Shown here one piece after another: positions 42,594 to 52,461 of a stretch of 64,000 nucleotides of DNA (position 1 is the stretch's first letter; every line of letters begins with the position of its first letter). The position numbers and the translations under genes are program-made. The notes beneath the pieces are model-generated. The model was not told where the DNA came from and did no database searches. It was given only the letters and a program-made list of their open reading frames with translations. Source of the stretch: Clostridium sp. AWRP (GTDB lineage: Bacteria; Bacillota; Clostridia; Clostridiales; Clostridiaceae); the NCBI RefSeq assembly GCF_004006395.2, contig NZ_CP029758.2, positions 3,658,001 through 3,722,000 on the forward strand, read 5' to 3'.

Positions 42594-42631
42594 TAAAAAA
42601 ATAACCCCTGATTTTATAATCAGAAGTTATT
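42594..42631 (-). terminator. Terminator of the FMN oxidoreductase gene
   Basis: AATAAC-CTGATT pairs with AATCAG-GTTATT (42600-42631) around a TTAT loop. On the minus strand a T7 run follows (42595-42601), making a standard intrinsic terminator 30 bases after the stop codon. Confidence 0.8.
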
Positions 42632-42662
42632 GATGATCTGTATTTCGAATATGATTCAATTT

Positions 42663-43679
42663 CTATTTATAGAGTATTCTACCATCTATATTTTTAACAG
42701 ACTTACATCCTGTCAAAACCATAGCTGATTTTAGTTCACTCTTTAAATTTTCTACATAAACCTTTACTCCTTCTCTTTGTCCTCCAAAGGATGCAGTTAC
42801 AAAAGGTCTTCCTATAAGTACGGCATCTGCACCTAAAGCCAACATTTTAAGTACATCCACACCGCTTCTCACACCACCATCTGCAAGTATTGTAACCTTG
42901 CCTTTAACTAACTTCGCTATCTCTGGAAGTACCTCTGCCACTCCAGGAGTTTGATCTAAAACTCTTCCACCATGGTTTGAAACAACTATGGCACTTACCC
43001 CAGCTTTAACTGCAAGCTCTGCTTCATCTGGAGTCATTATTCCCTTTAATATAAAAGGAAGTTTTGTACTTTCTACAACTTCTTTTATTTCTTCTAAAGT
43101 CTTAGGTCCCACAGGTTTTCCATGAAGTGCTAAGGTTATTAATCCTGCAGCATCTATATCCATTCCTACTGAAAAAGCTCCTGCTTTTTCAGCAAGTTTT
43201 ATTTTACTTATAACATTTTTATTTTCCCAGGGTTTTATTACAGCTATACCTTCTCCATTAAATTCCTTAAGTTTTTCAAGATTAGTTATAAGAAAAGAAT
43301 CTACTGCTGTATCTCCTACCATAGGATATATTCCTGCATCCAGACATCCTCCTATAACCGAGGAAATATACTCTTCCTCAGTAAACTTTCCACCCATATT
43401 CAAAGTAGTTCCTGATACAGGTGCTGCAAAAACAGGTATGTCCATCTTTTTTCCAAATAACTCTATTGAGGTGTCAGGATCTTTAGCATCATGTATAACT
43501 CTCATATTTAATTTACATTTGCTTAGTGAATTAAAATTTTCTTTAAAAGAATCTCCTGTTCCCTTTCCTCCCATGCCTGGTACTTCTCCAGCACATGCGT
43601 TTCCATTACAGGCAGGACATACCCTGCAGCTTCCATTTAAATTTTCCCTTGCATTTTTTAATACATCTTTATAGTTCAT
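42663..43679 (-). CDS. FMN-dependent alpha-hydroxy-acid oxidoreductase with N-terminal Cys cluster
   Basis: TIM-barrel flavoenzyme of 338 residues related to lactate oxidase and L-lactate dehydrogenase. Visible: PVFAAPVSGTTLNMGG, VIKPWENK, FILKGIMTPDEAELAVKAGVSAIVVSNHGGR with the catalytic His, and phosphate-binding ILADGGVRSGVDVLKMLALGADAVLIGRPF. The N-terminus CRVCPACNGNACAGEVPGMGG has four closely spaced cysteines, which classical lactate oxidases lack; it may bind metal or Fe-S and pass electrons to a partner other than oxygen. The substrate is unknown. It is monocistronic. Confidence 0.87.
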   Translation of the reverse strand: MNYKDVLKNARENLNGSCRVCPACNGNACAGEVPGMGGKGTGDSFKENFNSLSKCKLNMRVIHDAKDPDTSIELFGKKMDIPVFAAPVSGTTLNMGGKFTEEEYISSVIGGCLDAGIYPMVGDTAVDSFLITNLEKLKEFNGEGIAVIKPWENKNVISKIKLAEKAGAFSVGMDIDAAGLITLALHGKPVGPKTLEEIKEVVESTKLPFILKGIMTPDEAELAVKAGVSAIVVSNHGGRVLDQTPGVAEVLPEIAKLVKGKVTILADGGVRSGVDVLKMLALGADAVLIGRPFVTASFGGQREGVKVYVENLKSELKSAMVLTGCKSVKNIDGRILYK

Positions 43680-43800
43680 AATAATGCCGTCAAATATTAA
43701 ATTTCTTAATATTTAACAGTTTTTCACCCCTTTCAAATAATATTTTATTTAAATATTGAGTTTAGGCATTTTCAGAGAACTAGCTAATCCATATACCAGC

Positions 43801-44274
43801 CTATTTTCTTTGAAATGCCTTATCAACGTCATTTTCTCCATATATTTTTATATGATTTTTACTTAAAAGTTCTGCTGTTACTCCAGCACCCTCTATAATA
43901 TTTCCACTAAAACTTCCATCATAAATTTTACCAAAACCACAGGATGGACTTTTAGACTTTAACACAGCCTCTTTTATGTTACATGCCTTAGCTACTTTTA
44001 AAGTTTCATAAGCTCCCTTTAAAAATTCACTTGTAAAATTTTCTTTCTTAGAACTTACTACATCAGCCTTTCCATTTAGAACGTCTTCACCTGTACCACT
44101 ACATATCTCGCAGGGATTTCTGGGAGTCTTAAGTCCGCCTAACTGTTCTGGACATAAGGGCAGCGCCTTTCCTTCTTTCACGAGACTTAATACTTTCTCG
44201 CAAAGATTATTTTCCCCATTATATTTAGTATTAATACCACATAAGCATGCACTTACTAATATCACTCCAGCCAC
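43801..44274 (-). CDS. DUF523 / TudS-like protein (thiouracil desulfidase family)
   Basis: 157 residues. It has the family signature SACLCG with Cys10 and Cys12, LCPEQLGGLKTPRNPCEI, and LKSKSPSCGFGKIYDG. Members include TudS, which removes sulfur from 2-thiouracil with a [4Fe-4S] cluster held by three cysteines. The biological substrate here is not known. It starts five bases after the mutS2 stop and is probably co-transcribed with it. Confidence 0.85.
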   Translation of the reverse strand: MAGVILVSACLCGINTKYNGENNLCEKVLSLVKEGKALPLCPEQLGGLKTPRNPCEICSGTGEDVLNGKADVVSSKKENFTSEFLKGAYETLKVAKACNIKEAVLKSKSPSCGFGKIYDGSFSGNIIEGAGVTAELLSKNHIKIYGENDVDKAFQRK

Positions 44275-44279
44275 ACTCC

Positions 44280-46640
44280 TTATTTCAATTCAACTATTGT
44301 AACTCCTGTACCACCTTCACCATATTCTCCAAGCCTATGATTCTTTACATGAGAATGCTTTTTCAACATATCAGTTATAGAATTTCTAAGCACTCCGGTA
44401 CCCTTGCCGTGTATTATAGTAACTTCTTTAAGTCCTCCCATGTATGCATCATCTAAATATTTATCTACAGTATAGGTTGCCTCTATAGAGTCCATTCCCC
44501 TTAAATCCACTGAACTTGAAACATTTCTTAAATTTAATTTGGCTTCTCTTTTTAACTTTTTCTTTTCACTTTTTGAATTGCCACTAGAAGCTCTCAATTC
44601 TTTCAATTTAACACTTATTTTCATGATTCCTGCTTGAACCTGTACTTCTCCTTTGCTGTCAGGTTTAGATAGTACCACTGCTTTTTGATTTAATGAAGGT
44701 ATGAATACTTCCTGGCCTTCTTTTACAGATTTAAGCTCTTCTCCAGCATCATTTTTATTATCATACAACTTTTCTTCAGTTTTTTCTAACCTATCCTTAA
44801 GTTTTTTTCTGTTTTCCTCTAATTTATGTCTTACAGAAGAAGTGTATCCCATTCTTTCTAGTTCTCTCATATCCTTTAGAATTTTATCAGCTTCTTCTTT
44901 AGAACTTCTTATTATTTCCTTTGCCTCTCTCTGCGCTCCAATAATAGCCTTATCTCTTATATTTTGAAGTTTACTTGCTTTTTCTTCATATTTTTCTTTG
45001 ATTTTAGCTGCCTCACTTTTTAATATTTCTGCTTCTCTAGCAAAAGTTTCAGCTTTTGATTTCTTCTCCTGAAGACTTTGAATTAAATCTTCAAATTGTA
45101 AGGCATCACTAGCTATATTTTCTCTAGCATCTTCTATTATAAAATCCGGCAGTCCAAGTCTTTTGGATATTTCAAAGGCATTAGACTTTCCCGGTACTCC
45201 TATCATAAGTCTATAAGTAGGTCTCAAGGTTTCTACATCAAATTCTACAGATGCATTTTCCACTCCCTCATTTTTTAAAGCATATACTTTTAATTCACTG
45301 TAATGAGTTGTAGCTACTATAGTACATCCTCTTTTTCTCAAATTTTCAAGTATCGATACTGCAAGAGCTGCACCTTCTGTAGGGTCAGTACCTGCGCCTA
45401 ATTCATCAAACAAAACAAGAGATTTTTCATCAAACTTTTCAATAATATTTACTATATTAGTCATATGTGATGAAAATGTAGATAAATTCTGCTCTATGCT
45501 CTGTTCATCTCCAATATCTGCAAATACCTCTGTAAAAAATCCTACAGTAGAATTTTCCCTGGCAGGTATCATAAGTCCACTTAGTGCCATGATGTGCAAA
45601 AGTCCTATGGTTTTAAGAGTTACAGTTTTCCCTCCTGTATTAGGTCCTGTTATAACTAAACAGCTAAAATTTCTACCTATATATACATCCATAGGTACTA
45701 CTGTTTTTTTATTTATAAGTGGATGCCTTCCTTCTATAATATTAACTACTCCATTTTCACTTACATTTGGAATATTTCCATTTAACTCACTGCCAAATTT
45801 AGCTTTCGCAAATACAAAATCAAGTTCCCATATTATATCTGCATCTCTTTCAACCACTGTTATATTGTCATATATTTGCTGAGATAGTTCAGCTAATATT
45901 CTATCTATCTCTGCTTTTTCCTTTAATTTTAGTTCTTTTATTTCATTGTTCAAATTTACAAGTCCCATAGGTTCTATATAAAGAGTTGCCCCACTTGAAC
46001 TTTGATCATGGACAAGTCCCGGTACGGATGACTTGTTTTCCGCTTTTACAGGAAGCACGTACCTGTCTCCCCTCATCGTATACAAATTATCCTGTAAGTA
46101 ATCAGAGTAACTTCTTATAAGTGAATTTACCCTATCCCTTACTGAAGCATTTTTATCTTTCAAACTTTTTCTAATATTGTAGAGAAGAGAACTTGCCTTA
46201 TCAGATATTTCATCTTCGCTTTCTATAGCTATAAAAATTTCATCTTCCAAATTTTTTAAAGGAACAATACCTGCACATATATCTTCTATAATTTTAAAAT
46301 GTTCTTCATCTTCTTCGGCAGTTATATACTTCTGAATTCTCCTAGCAGCCCTGAGTATTGCTCCTATTTTAAGAATTTGTCCTGGCATTAATGTAGAACC
46401 TTTTCCCGCCATTTTTATACCCTGTCTTACATCATAAACCCCTTCAAAAGGAGGATTGCCTTTAGTCACAAGAAGTTTTAAAGCTTCTCTTGTTTCCTGC
46501 AAATGTTCTCTCACTTCATACAGGTTGTCATAAGGGCTTAATTTTTCTATTAAATCTTTAGCTGCTCCTGTATTTGCATAATCCTTTAATCTTTCCTTTA
46601 CTTTATAAAATTCTAAAACCTTTAATGATTTTTCGTTCAT
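44280..46640 (-). CDS. mutS2: MutS2 endonuclease / ribosome-collision ATPase
   Basis: 786 residues: N-terminal clamp and core, ABC-type ATPase with Walker A GPNTGGKTVTLKT and Walker B LVLFDELGAGTDPTEGAAL, a long coiled coil (about 520-640) and the C-terminal Smr nuclease domain VDLRGMDSIEATYTVDKYLDDA with HGKGTGVLR. It lacks the mismatch-recognition domain of MutS. In Bacillus this protein suppresses recombination and rescues collided ribosomes. It follows the U32-family gene by 56 bases. Confidence 0.96.
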   Translation of the reverse strand: MNEKSLKVLEFYKVKERLKDYANTGAAKDLIEKLSPYDNLYEVREHLQETREALKLLVTKGNPPFEGVYDVRQGIKMAGKGSTLMPGQILKIGAILRAARRIQKYITAEEDEEHFKIIEDICAGIVPLKNLEDEIFIAIESEDEISDKASSLLYNIRKSLKDKNASVRDRVNSLIRSYSDYLQDNLYTMRGDRYVLPVKAENKSSVPGLVHDQSSSGATLYIEPMGLVNLNNEIKELKLKEKAEIDRILAELSQQIYDNITVVERDADIIWELDFVFAKAKFGSELNGNIPNVSENGVVNIIEGRHPLINKKTVVPMDVYIGRNFSCLVITGPNTGGKTVTLKTIGLLHIMALSGLMIPARENSTVGFFTEVFADIGDEQSIEQNLSTFSSHMTNIVNIIEKFDEKSLVLFDELGAGTDPTEGAALAVSILENLRKRGCTIVATTHYSELKVYALKNEGVENASVEFDVETLRPTYRLMIGVPGKSNAFEISKRLGLPDFIIEDARENIASDALQFEDLIQSLQEKKSKAETFAREAEILKSEAAKIKEKYEEKASKLQNIRDKAIIGAQREAKEIIRSSKEEADKILKDMRELERMGYTSSVRHKLEENRKKLKDRLEKTEEKLYDNKNDAGEELKSVKEGQEVFIPSLNQKAVVLSKPDSKGEVQVQAGIMKISVKLKELRASSGNSKSEKKKLKREAKLNLRNVSSSVDLRGMDSIEATYTVDKYLDDAYMGGLKEVTIIHGKGTGVLRNSITDMLKKHSHVKNHRLGEYGEGGTGVTIVELK

Positions 46641-46696
46641 TTAAATTTACCAATCCCTTCAGATCAAATGACTTTAATTTTGTGTTACCTATAATC

Positions 46697-49066
46697 TTAC
46701 TCTATACTATTTTTATAATGTCCTCTGGTAAACTCACTAAAATCACCATGAAATTCTTCTTTTTCAAAACATTCTAATATTTTTTTAGTCTTGCTATAAT
46801 CTTCATCAATAAAATCTACTCTAAAACTGTCAATTCCCATATTTCTAAGTTCTTCTATATGAGGTATAAGGTTAGTTGCAACAGAATTATATATGTAGCT
46901 TCTGCAGAATTCATCCGTATTTAGTGGAAACTCTTTTTTCTTTCTGTCTATAAGAAAGAACTCCCCTTCTTTACAAATACCTTTACAATTTTTAGAAGTA
47001 GTTTTGCCTCCAAAAGTGCTTCCTACAGCACAGTACTCACTTACCATAAGCTCCACTTTACCATATACAAACATTTGAGCTTTAAAATTACTATTTCTAA
47101 TTAACTCATTTATTTCATATTTACTTAATTCTACACTTAAACAAGATCCATTCATAATTTTGCTATAAAAATCCAGTGCACAGCTGTTTGTTATGTTTAA
47201 CTTATAGTCACCTAATATATTTAGCTTATTTCTAAACTTACTTATTATACCTAAATTTGCAGTAACTATGCCTTCAATTTCATCTAAGTTTTTATCTATA
47301 AATTTCTCTATATAATTAAATTCGTTTTTAACTATATTGGGAACTTTAATATATATTTTTTTAGATTGAAGATGATTTAAATTATTTATTTTAATTTGTT
47401 TGAACGGATTTATACATATATGTTCAAAACTTGATTCCATCGCTGCCTTCAATTGCTCATTAGTACTTACAAATACCATTTTAGGCGGTAAATATACTTT
47501 ATCAAAATTGTTTTTTAACACAGGTATTTCATATACTTTTTTGCTTGAAATATTACTTTTTTTATTTTTGTTTAGTATGTATTGCTTGATTTCATCTAAA
47601 AGTCTTCTTCTAATTTCATTTAAATCAGATATAGGTAAAAATCCAGGTTGAAATATTTGAAATTCTATGCTGTCAAACTTAAATATATTATTTCCAGTTT
47701 TATTTAAACTTTTATATATTCTCTCTTTACTCAAGGGCTGCTTTAGAGCCTCTTCTACTATTTGTCCTTCCACCCTAAAATCATTTTTATCGTAATTGCA
47801 GCACAAAGTAACTGGCTTTCCAACTTCAAATTGTATTTTTAAATATAAATTGATTTTCTTGCCATAATGATCTTCATATATCTTTTCTAACTTTTGAAGC
47901 TGAATTAAGTTAGAAGTTTTATATATCCTATCTCCTGCTTTATAATTTGCTGGAAAGATTTTGACACTTTCTCCCTTAAAAGCCCTTGCAGTTTCTTTTC
48001 CGGACTTCACCAGTTTAGAAATAGTAAAACCACTAGTTCCAATTCTCACTCCATCTCCTTCTGATATATCTTCAGTAAGTAGAATGCTTTTATCACTATT
48101 TACTTTACCTATTTCTATGCCTGTATTCTTAGGGAAAGAATACGCCATCATATCTTTTCCAGTATTTTTATACAAGTAAGCCTTTGAAAATCCCTGTCTG
48201 TTAAATAATTGCAAAAGTCTTTTTTTACTACCTTCTATATAAGATAAATCCTCTAATTTTTTACCTTCCTGGTAGAAATCATCAATGGCATTTCTATATT
48301 CTGATACAACTCCTGCCACATATTCTGGTCTTTTCATTCTTCCTTCTATTTTCAAAGAACTTGCTCCACTTTCTATTATTTCCCTAATATCTTCAATAGT
48401 ACACATATCTTTTGGGCTTAAAATATACCCCTTATGTTTACCTTTATCTTTCTTATTTACAATTTCATAGGGAAGCCTGCAGGGCTGGGCACATCTGCCT
48501 CTATTTCCACTTCTTCCTCCAATCATACTGCTCATAAGACACTGTCCAGAATAGCAAACGCAAAGAGCTCCGTGTATAAATATTTCCGTTTCTATTTTGA
48601 GAGTTTTAGATATATACTCTATTTCTTTTAATGAAAGTTCTCTAGAAAGTACTATTCTTTCAAAACCTAGTTTGCTTAAAGACAAGGCAGCTTCTCCATT
48701 ATGTACTGTCATTTGAGTAGAAGCATGCAATTCAAGTTCAGGAAGCTTTTCTCCTAAAAGAGATGCCAATCCTATATCCTGTATTATAAGGGCATCTACT
48801 CCTACATTATACAAAAACTCAGCATATTTACAAGCTTCTTTCAATTCCTTTTCTTTCATTATGGTATTTATAGTAACATATACCTTTACATTATATAGAT
48901 GACAATATTCAACTGCCTCTTTCATAGTTCTATCATCAAAGTTAGAAGCATAAGCCCTTGCAGAAAACTTATTTCCTCCAAGATAAACAGCATCTGCCCC
49001 TGCTTGAACTGCCGCATATAAACTTTCTAAATTTCCTGCCGGAGCTAATAATTCCACTTTTTTCAT
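46697..49066 (-). CDS. Peptidase U32-family protein with DUF3656 domain (RlhA/TrhP-related)
   Basis: 789 residues. The N-terminal U32 TIM-barrel (KKVELLAPAGNLESLYAAVQAGADAVYLGG, ELHASTQMTVHN) contains the signature EIFIHGALCVCYSGQCLMSSMIGGRSGNRGRCAQPCR with its cysteines. The middle has SLKIEGRMKRPEYVAGVV, and the C-terminal half is the DUF3656 collagenase-associated region. Characterised relatives (RlhA, TrhP) act in RNA hydroxylation and not as proteases, so RNA modification is the better guess. It sits between zapA and mutS2 on the same strand. Confidence 0.92.
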   Translation of the reverse strand: MKKVELLAPAGNLESLYAAVQAGADAVYLGGNKFSARAYASNFDDRTMKEAVEYCHLYNVKVYVTINTIMKEKELKEACKYAEFLYNVGVDALIIQDIGLASLLGEKLPELELHASTQMTVHNGEAALSLSKLGFERIVLSRELSLKEIEYISKTLKIETEIFIHGALCVCYSGQCLMSSMIGGRSGNRGRCAQPCRLPYEIVNKKDKGKHKGYILSPKDMCTIEDIREIIESGASSLKIEGRMKRPEYVAGVVSEYRNAIDDFYQEGKKLEDLSYIEGSKKRLLQLFNRQGFSKAYLYKNTGKDMMAYSFPKNTGIEIGKVNSDKSILLTEDISEGDGVRIGTSGFTISKLVKSGKETARAFKGESVKIFPANYKAGDRIYKTSNLIQLQKLEKIYEDHYGKKINLYLKIQFEVGKPVTLCCNYDKNDFRVEGQIVEEALKQPLSKERIYKSLNKTGNNIFKFDSIEFQIFQPGFLPISDLNEIRRRLLDEIKQYILNKNKKSNISSKKVYEIPVLKNNFDKVYLPPKMVFVSTNEQLKAAMESSFEHICINPFKQIKINNLNHLQSKKIYIKVPNIVKNEFNYIEKFIDKNLDEIEGIVTANLGIISKFRNKLNILGDYKLNITNSCALDFYSKIMNGSCLSVELSKYEINELIRNSNFKAQMFVYGKVELMVSEYCAVGSTFGGKTTSKNCKGICKEGEFFLIDRKKKEFPLNTDEFCRSYIYNSVATNLIPHIEELRNMGIDSFRVDFIDEDYSKTKKILECFEKEEFHGDFSEFTRGHYKNSIE

Positions 49067-49097
49067 TATTCCATCTTCTCCTGTTTAAATATTTAAA

Positions 49098-49231
49098 TTT
49101 ATCCGATGACTACCTGCTCTAATACTTCCACTTCTCCAAGTGGGAGTAAAGAGCCGCTACGTCCCTGGATAACGATTTCTAAGCATCAGGTGGAGTCAAA
49201 ACTCCATCTGATTCCAAGAACTCTGTTTATT
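49098..49231. repeat. Structured dispersed repeat, full copy between zapA and the U32 gene
   Basis: On the plus strand it starts TTTATCCGATGACTACCTGC. It contains a strong nested stem, GCTCT-TACT-CCACTT with AAGTGG-AGTA-AGAGC (about 49116-49153). A closing pair TTATCC/GGATAA follows, then the hairpin CATCAGGTGGAGT with ACTCCATCTGAT (about 49184-49212), ending CAAGAACTCTGTTTAT. No open reading frame is present. It matches the copy at 58001-58132 along its length. Confidence 0.8.
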
Positions 49232-49240
49232 CACTCACTA

Positions 49241-49280
49241 ATAAAATCCGAACCAAGACCATTGTCAGTTCGGATTTTAT
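49241..49280 (-). terminator. Terminator of zapA
   Basis: ATAAAATCCGAAC (49241-49253) pairs with GTTCGGATTTTAT (49268-49280), a 13-bp stem. The zapA stop codon (49277-49279) is inside the first arm. Confidence 0.75.
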
Positions 49281-49876
49281 TTTACTCCATTATTTAAAAG
49301 AGCATTTTTCTTTTTTCTCTCTTTTGCCAGACTTATCTGGTTTTCTTCTAGCTTATGTTGAAGATCTATTATTTTATACTTACCTGATTGTACTTGAAAT
49401 TTCAGTTCCTTGTTTTGTGCTGTCATTTTGGTATTTTCATTCATATACTTTTGAGCTTCTTCTTTTATAATTTTTATTTCTTCTTCTAATTTGCCTATTT
49501 TCTCATCTTTTTCTTTTAAAGCCTCACTACTACTGCTATTCTTTAGTTTTATTTTAAGTTCGGCATTGAGCTCTTCCGTATACCTAAGCTGCTTTCTCAA
49601 AGAACTAATCTGATCCTCATATACTTTTCCTAGCCTTTCTAACTCATCCACTCTTCCTGACAACTGGCCTTCTTTTTCCTGAGCTTTTAACATATCGTCT
49701 GCTACATTAAGTGCCGATAAAACAGCTGCTGAGGAAGTGCTTAATTTGCTATTATTTTTTATAATACTCTTAACTTTTTTATCCACATAACTTGCTACTT
49801 TATGTAGATATTCTTCTTGCTCGTCACCTTTTAAATTATATTCAATTCCATTTATAAAAACCGTCACCATACTCAT
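49277..49876 (-). CDS. zapA: ZapA-like cell division protein with extended coiled coil
   Basis: 199 residues. The N-terminal ZapA domain (TVFINGIEYNLKGDEQEEYLHKVASYVDKKV, then SSAAVLSALNVADDMLK) promotes FtsZ bundling. The remainder is a coiled coil from about residue 65 to 190, longer than the ~85-residue Bacillus ZapA but usual for Clostridium. ATG 49876 follows GAGGGTG. It lies downstream of pheT in the order common in Clostridium. Confidence 0.88.
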   Translation of the reverse strand: MSMVTVFINGIEYNLKGDEQEEYLHKVASYVDKKVKSIIKNNSKLSTSSAAVLSALNVADDMLKAQEKEGQLSGRVDELERLGKVYEDQISSLRKQLRYTEELNAELKIKLKNSSSSEALKEKDEKIGKLEEEIKIIKEEAQKYMNENTKMTAQNKELKFQVQSGKYKIIDLQHKLEENQISLAKERKKKNALLNNGVK

Positions 49877-49990
49877 TTAAACACCCTCTTAGATCATGCT
49901 GTTTCCAATTCTTTATAACAACATTCTATCACAAATTCTCCACATATGAAATATTTTATTTTACCTTAAAGAGCTAAAGCATCATAAAAT

Positions 49991-50021
49991 AGGCTGGATG
50001 AACATTAAATTCATCCAGCCT
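49991..50021 (-). terminator. Terminator of pheST
   Basis: AGGCTGGATGAA (49991-50002) pairs perfectly with TTCATCCAGCCT (50010-50021) around a 7-base loop, starting 18 bases after the pheT stop. An ATTTTAT stretch follows on the minus strand. Confidence 0.8.
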
Positions 50022-50038
50022 TATTGATCAACGAATCC

Positions 50039-52420
50039 TTACTGTCTAAGTTGTGCTCCTAAATTATGTTCTAGTGATCTTATTATTTTGCTATGAACTT
50101 TATTAACTTCTTTATCTGTAAGAGTTTTATTTTCAGCTCTATAGGATATTGAATAAGCTATGCTCTTCTTTCCACTTTCTATCTGTTTTCCTCTATAAAC
50201 ATCAAACAACTTAACTTTCTCTAGGATGTTTCCTCCCTGTTTTCTTATAATATCCTCCACTTCCTGTACCATTATATTGTCATCCACTAAAACTGCAAGG
50301 TCTCTAGAAACTGCAGGGAATTTAGGCAGAGGTCTATATTTTTTATCTGAATCAGCATGTTTATACAAAACATCTAAGTTTAATTCAGCAACATAACATC
50401 TTTCGTCTATACCATAATTTTCAGATACAGTTGGGTGGATTTCTCCAAGCACTCCTGCTAACTTTCTATTTACATAAAGGGCAGCTGTTCTTCCAGGATG
50501 GAAAGTTGGATTATCGCTTTCTCTCTTAAAAGAAATCTTCTCTATTCCTAAGGTATCTAATATGTTTTCCACTATACCTTTTAAATTAAAGTAATCACAT
50601 TCACCATACGTTCCAATGGTTACAATATTGTCTTCTTCAGGTAAAGTATCGCCATTTTCTAATGGAAGATACACTCTTCCAATTTCAAATAACCTTACAA
50701 TTTCATTTTTTCTTGAATAGTTTCTACCTAAGCATTCCATCATAGACGGTAATGTAGTTGTTCTCATTATGCTATAGTCTTCTCCCAAAGGATTTTTTAT
50801 AGCTACAGCATTTCTAAGTTTGCTATCTTCAGGTAAAAGTATTTTGTCAAATACTTTTCTACTTACAAAAGAGTAACTTATAGATTGGTTTAATCCACTT
50901 GAAATAAGTGTTTCTATCAATTTATCATCCAGCTTTTGCTTTGGATTCTTTCCGCCTTTTGTACTTACACTTCTTATTACAGTAGTAGGTACATTGCTGT
51001 ATCCATATATTCTAGCTACTTCTTCTGCCACATCTTCTCTTATATTTATATCTCCCCTAAAAGTAGGAACATCTATATGTAAAATGTCTCCTTTAAGCTG
51101 AGTTTTTAATTCCAGTCTATTTAAATAATCTACCATATCTTCCTTAGGTATTTCAGTACCCAAAAATTTATTTACCCAGTTGGAATCAACGTCTACGCTG
51201 TGAGGTTCAACTTTTTCATCGTATACATCAATTGTACCTTCCATAACTTTTCCTGCTTTTAGCATCTCAACTAAATTGCAAGCTCTGTTCATAGCAACCT
51301 CAGCTAAATTAGGATCAAGGTCCTTTTCAAATCTACCTGAAGCTTCTGTTCTAAGTGCAAGCTTTTGTGAAGAAACTCTTATATTAGTACCATCAAAATT
51401 GGCACACTCAAATACTATAGAAGAAGTATCATCTCTTATCTCCGAATTAAGTCCTCCCATTATTCCTGCAAGTCCGATAGTTCTGTCTCCATCCTTAATG
51501 GTAAGCATATTCTGATCCAATTGCCTTTCCTCTTCATCAAGAGTAGTAAACTTTTCTCCATCTTTAGCTCTCTCTACAACTATAGTCCCAGATTTTATCT
51601 CCCTTACATCATAAGCATGCATAGGTTCTCCAATTTCAAGCATTACAAAATTAGTTATATCAACTATATTGTTTATTGGCCTTACACCTGCTTCTAAAAG
51701 TCTCTCCTGCATCCATGAAGGTGATGGCTCTATTTTTACATCTTTTATGCCCCTTGCCATATACCTTTTACAAAGTTTATCTTTTATTTCTACTTTTAAT
51801 GCGTTTTCAATATTTTCGCTGCAAGAAGGCTTATAATCTAATTCCGGCATTTTATAGCTTTCATTTAAAGTTGCTGCAGTTTCCCTTGCCATTCCTATCA
51901 TACTAAGACAATCAGGTCTATTTGAAGTTATCTCAAAATCAAGTATAGTACTTGTCATATCAAGTACTTCCTTTATGTCCTTTCCAATTGGTGTATCTTC
52001 TTTTAAAATCATAAGTCCATATACAGGCTTATCTCCTGCTATGCCAAGCTCTTCTTCGGAACAAAACATTCCATTTGACATAAGACCTCTTAGTTTTCCT
52101 TTTTTTATCTTTACTCCACCATGAAGTGTAGAATCATGAAGTGCTACAGGAACTATATCTTGTTCTTTCATATTAGTAGCAGCTGTTATAATTTGAATAG
52201 GATCTTCTTTTCCTATATCCACCTGACATACAACAAGTTTATCTGCCTGAGGATGACTTTCTATCTTAAGTATCTTACCTGTAACTACATTTCGGATTTC
52301 ATCTCCGGTTACAATTGCCTCTTCAAGTTTTGAACCACTTAAAGTCAATCTATCTCCTAATTCTTTTCCTGGAATATCTATTTTAACATAATCCTTTAAC
52401 CATTTTACTGGAACCTTCAT
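50039..52420 (-). CDS. pheT: Phenylalanyl-tRNA synthetase beta chain
   Basis: Subunit of the (alpha-beta)2 enzyme that charges tRNA-Phe; about 793 residues, the full bacterial length. Visible: KVPVKWLKDYVKI at the start, the tRNA-binding (EMAP-like) domain around residues 40-150, the B3/B4 editing region, B5 and core domains, and a C-terminal ferredoxin-fold anticodon-binding domain (RPLPKFPAVSRDLAVLVDD). ATG 52420 follows AGGAGATTTTGT; the longer frame is not supported. It is co-transcribed with pheS under T-box control. Confidence 0.97.
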   Translation of the reverse strand: MKVPVKWLKDYVKIDIPGKELGDRLTLSGSKLEEAIVTGDEIRNVVTGKILKIESHPQADKLVVCQVDIGKEDPIQIITAATNMKEQDIVPVALHDSTLHGGVKIKKGKLRGLMSNGMFCSEEELGIAGDKPVYGLMILKEDTPIGKDIKEVLDMTSTILDFEITSNRPDCLSMIGMARETAATLNESYKMPELDYKPSCSENIENALKVEIKDKLCKRYMARGIKDVKIEPSPSWMQERLLEAGVRPINNIVDITNFVMLEIGEPMHAYDVREIKSGTIVVERAKDGEKFTTLDEEERQLDQNMLTIKDGDRTIGLAGIMGGLNSEIRDDTSSIVFECANFDGTNIRVSSQKLALRTEASGRFEKDLDPNLAEVAMNRACNLVEMLKAGKVMEGTIDVYDEKVEPHSVDVDSNWVNKFLGTEIPKEDMVDYLNRLELKTQLKGDILHIDVPTFRGDINIREDVAEEVARIYGYSNVPTTVIRSVSTKGGKNPKQKLDDKLIETLISSGLNQSISYSFVSRKVFDKILLPEDSKLRNAVAIKNPLGEDYSIMRTTTLPSMMECLGRNYSRKNEIVRLFEIGRVYLPLENGDTLPEEDNIVTIGTYGECDYFNLKGIVENILDTLGIEKISFKRESDNPTFHPGRTAALYVNRKLAGVLGEIHPTVSENYGIDERCYVAELNLDVLYKHADSDKKYRPLPKFPAVSRDLAVLVDDNIMVQEVEDIIRKQGGNILEKVKLFDVYRGKQIESGKKSIAYSISYRAENKTLTDKEVNKVHSKIIRSLEHNLGAQLRQ

Positions 52421-52461
52421 ACAAAAATCTCCTTTCAAATTTTTAATCTTTACAAACTCTA

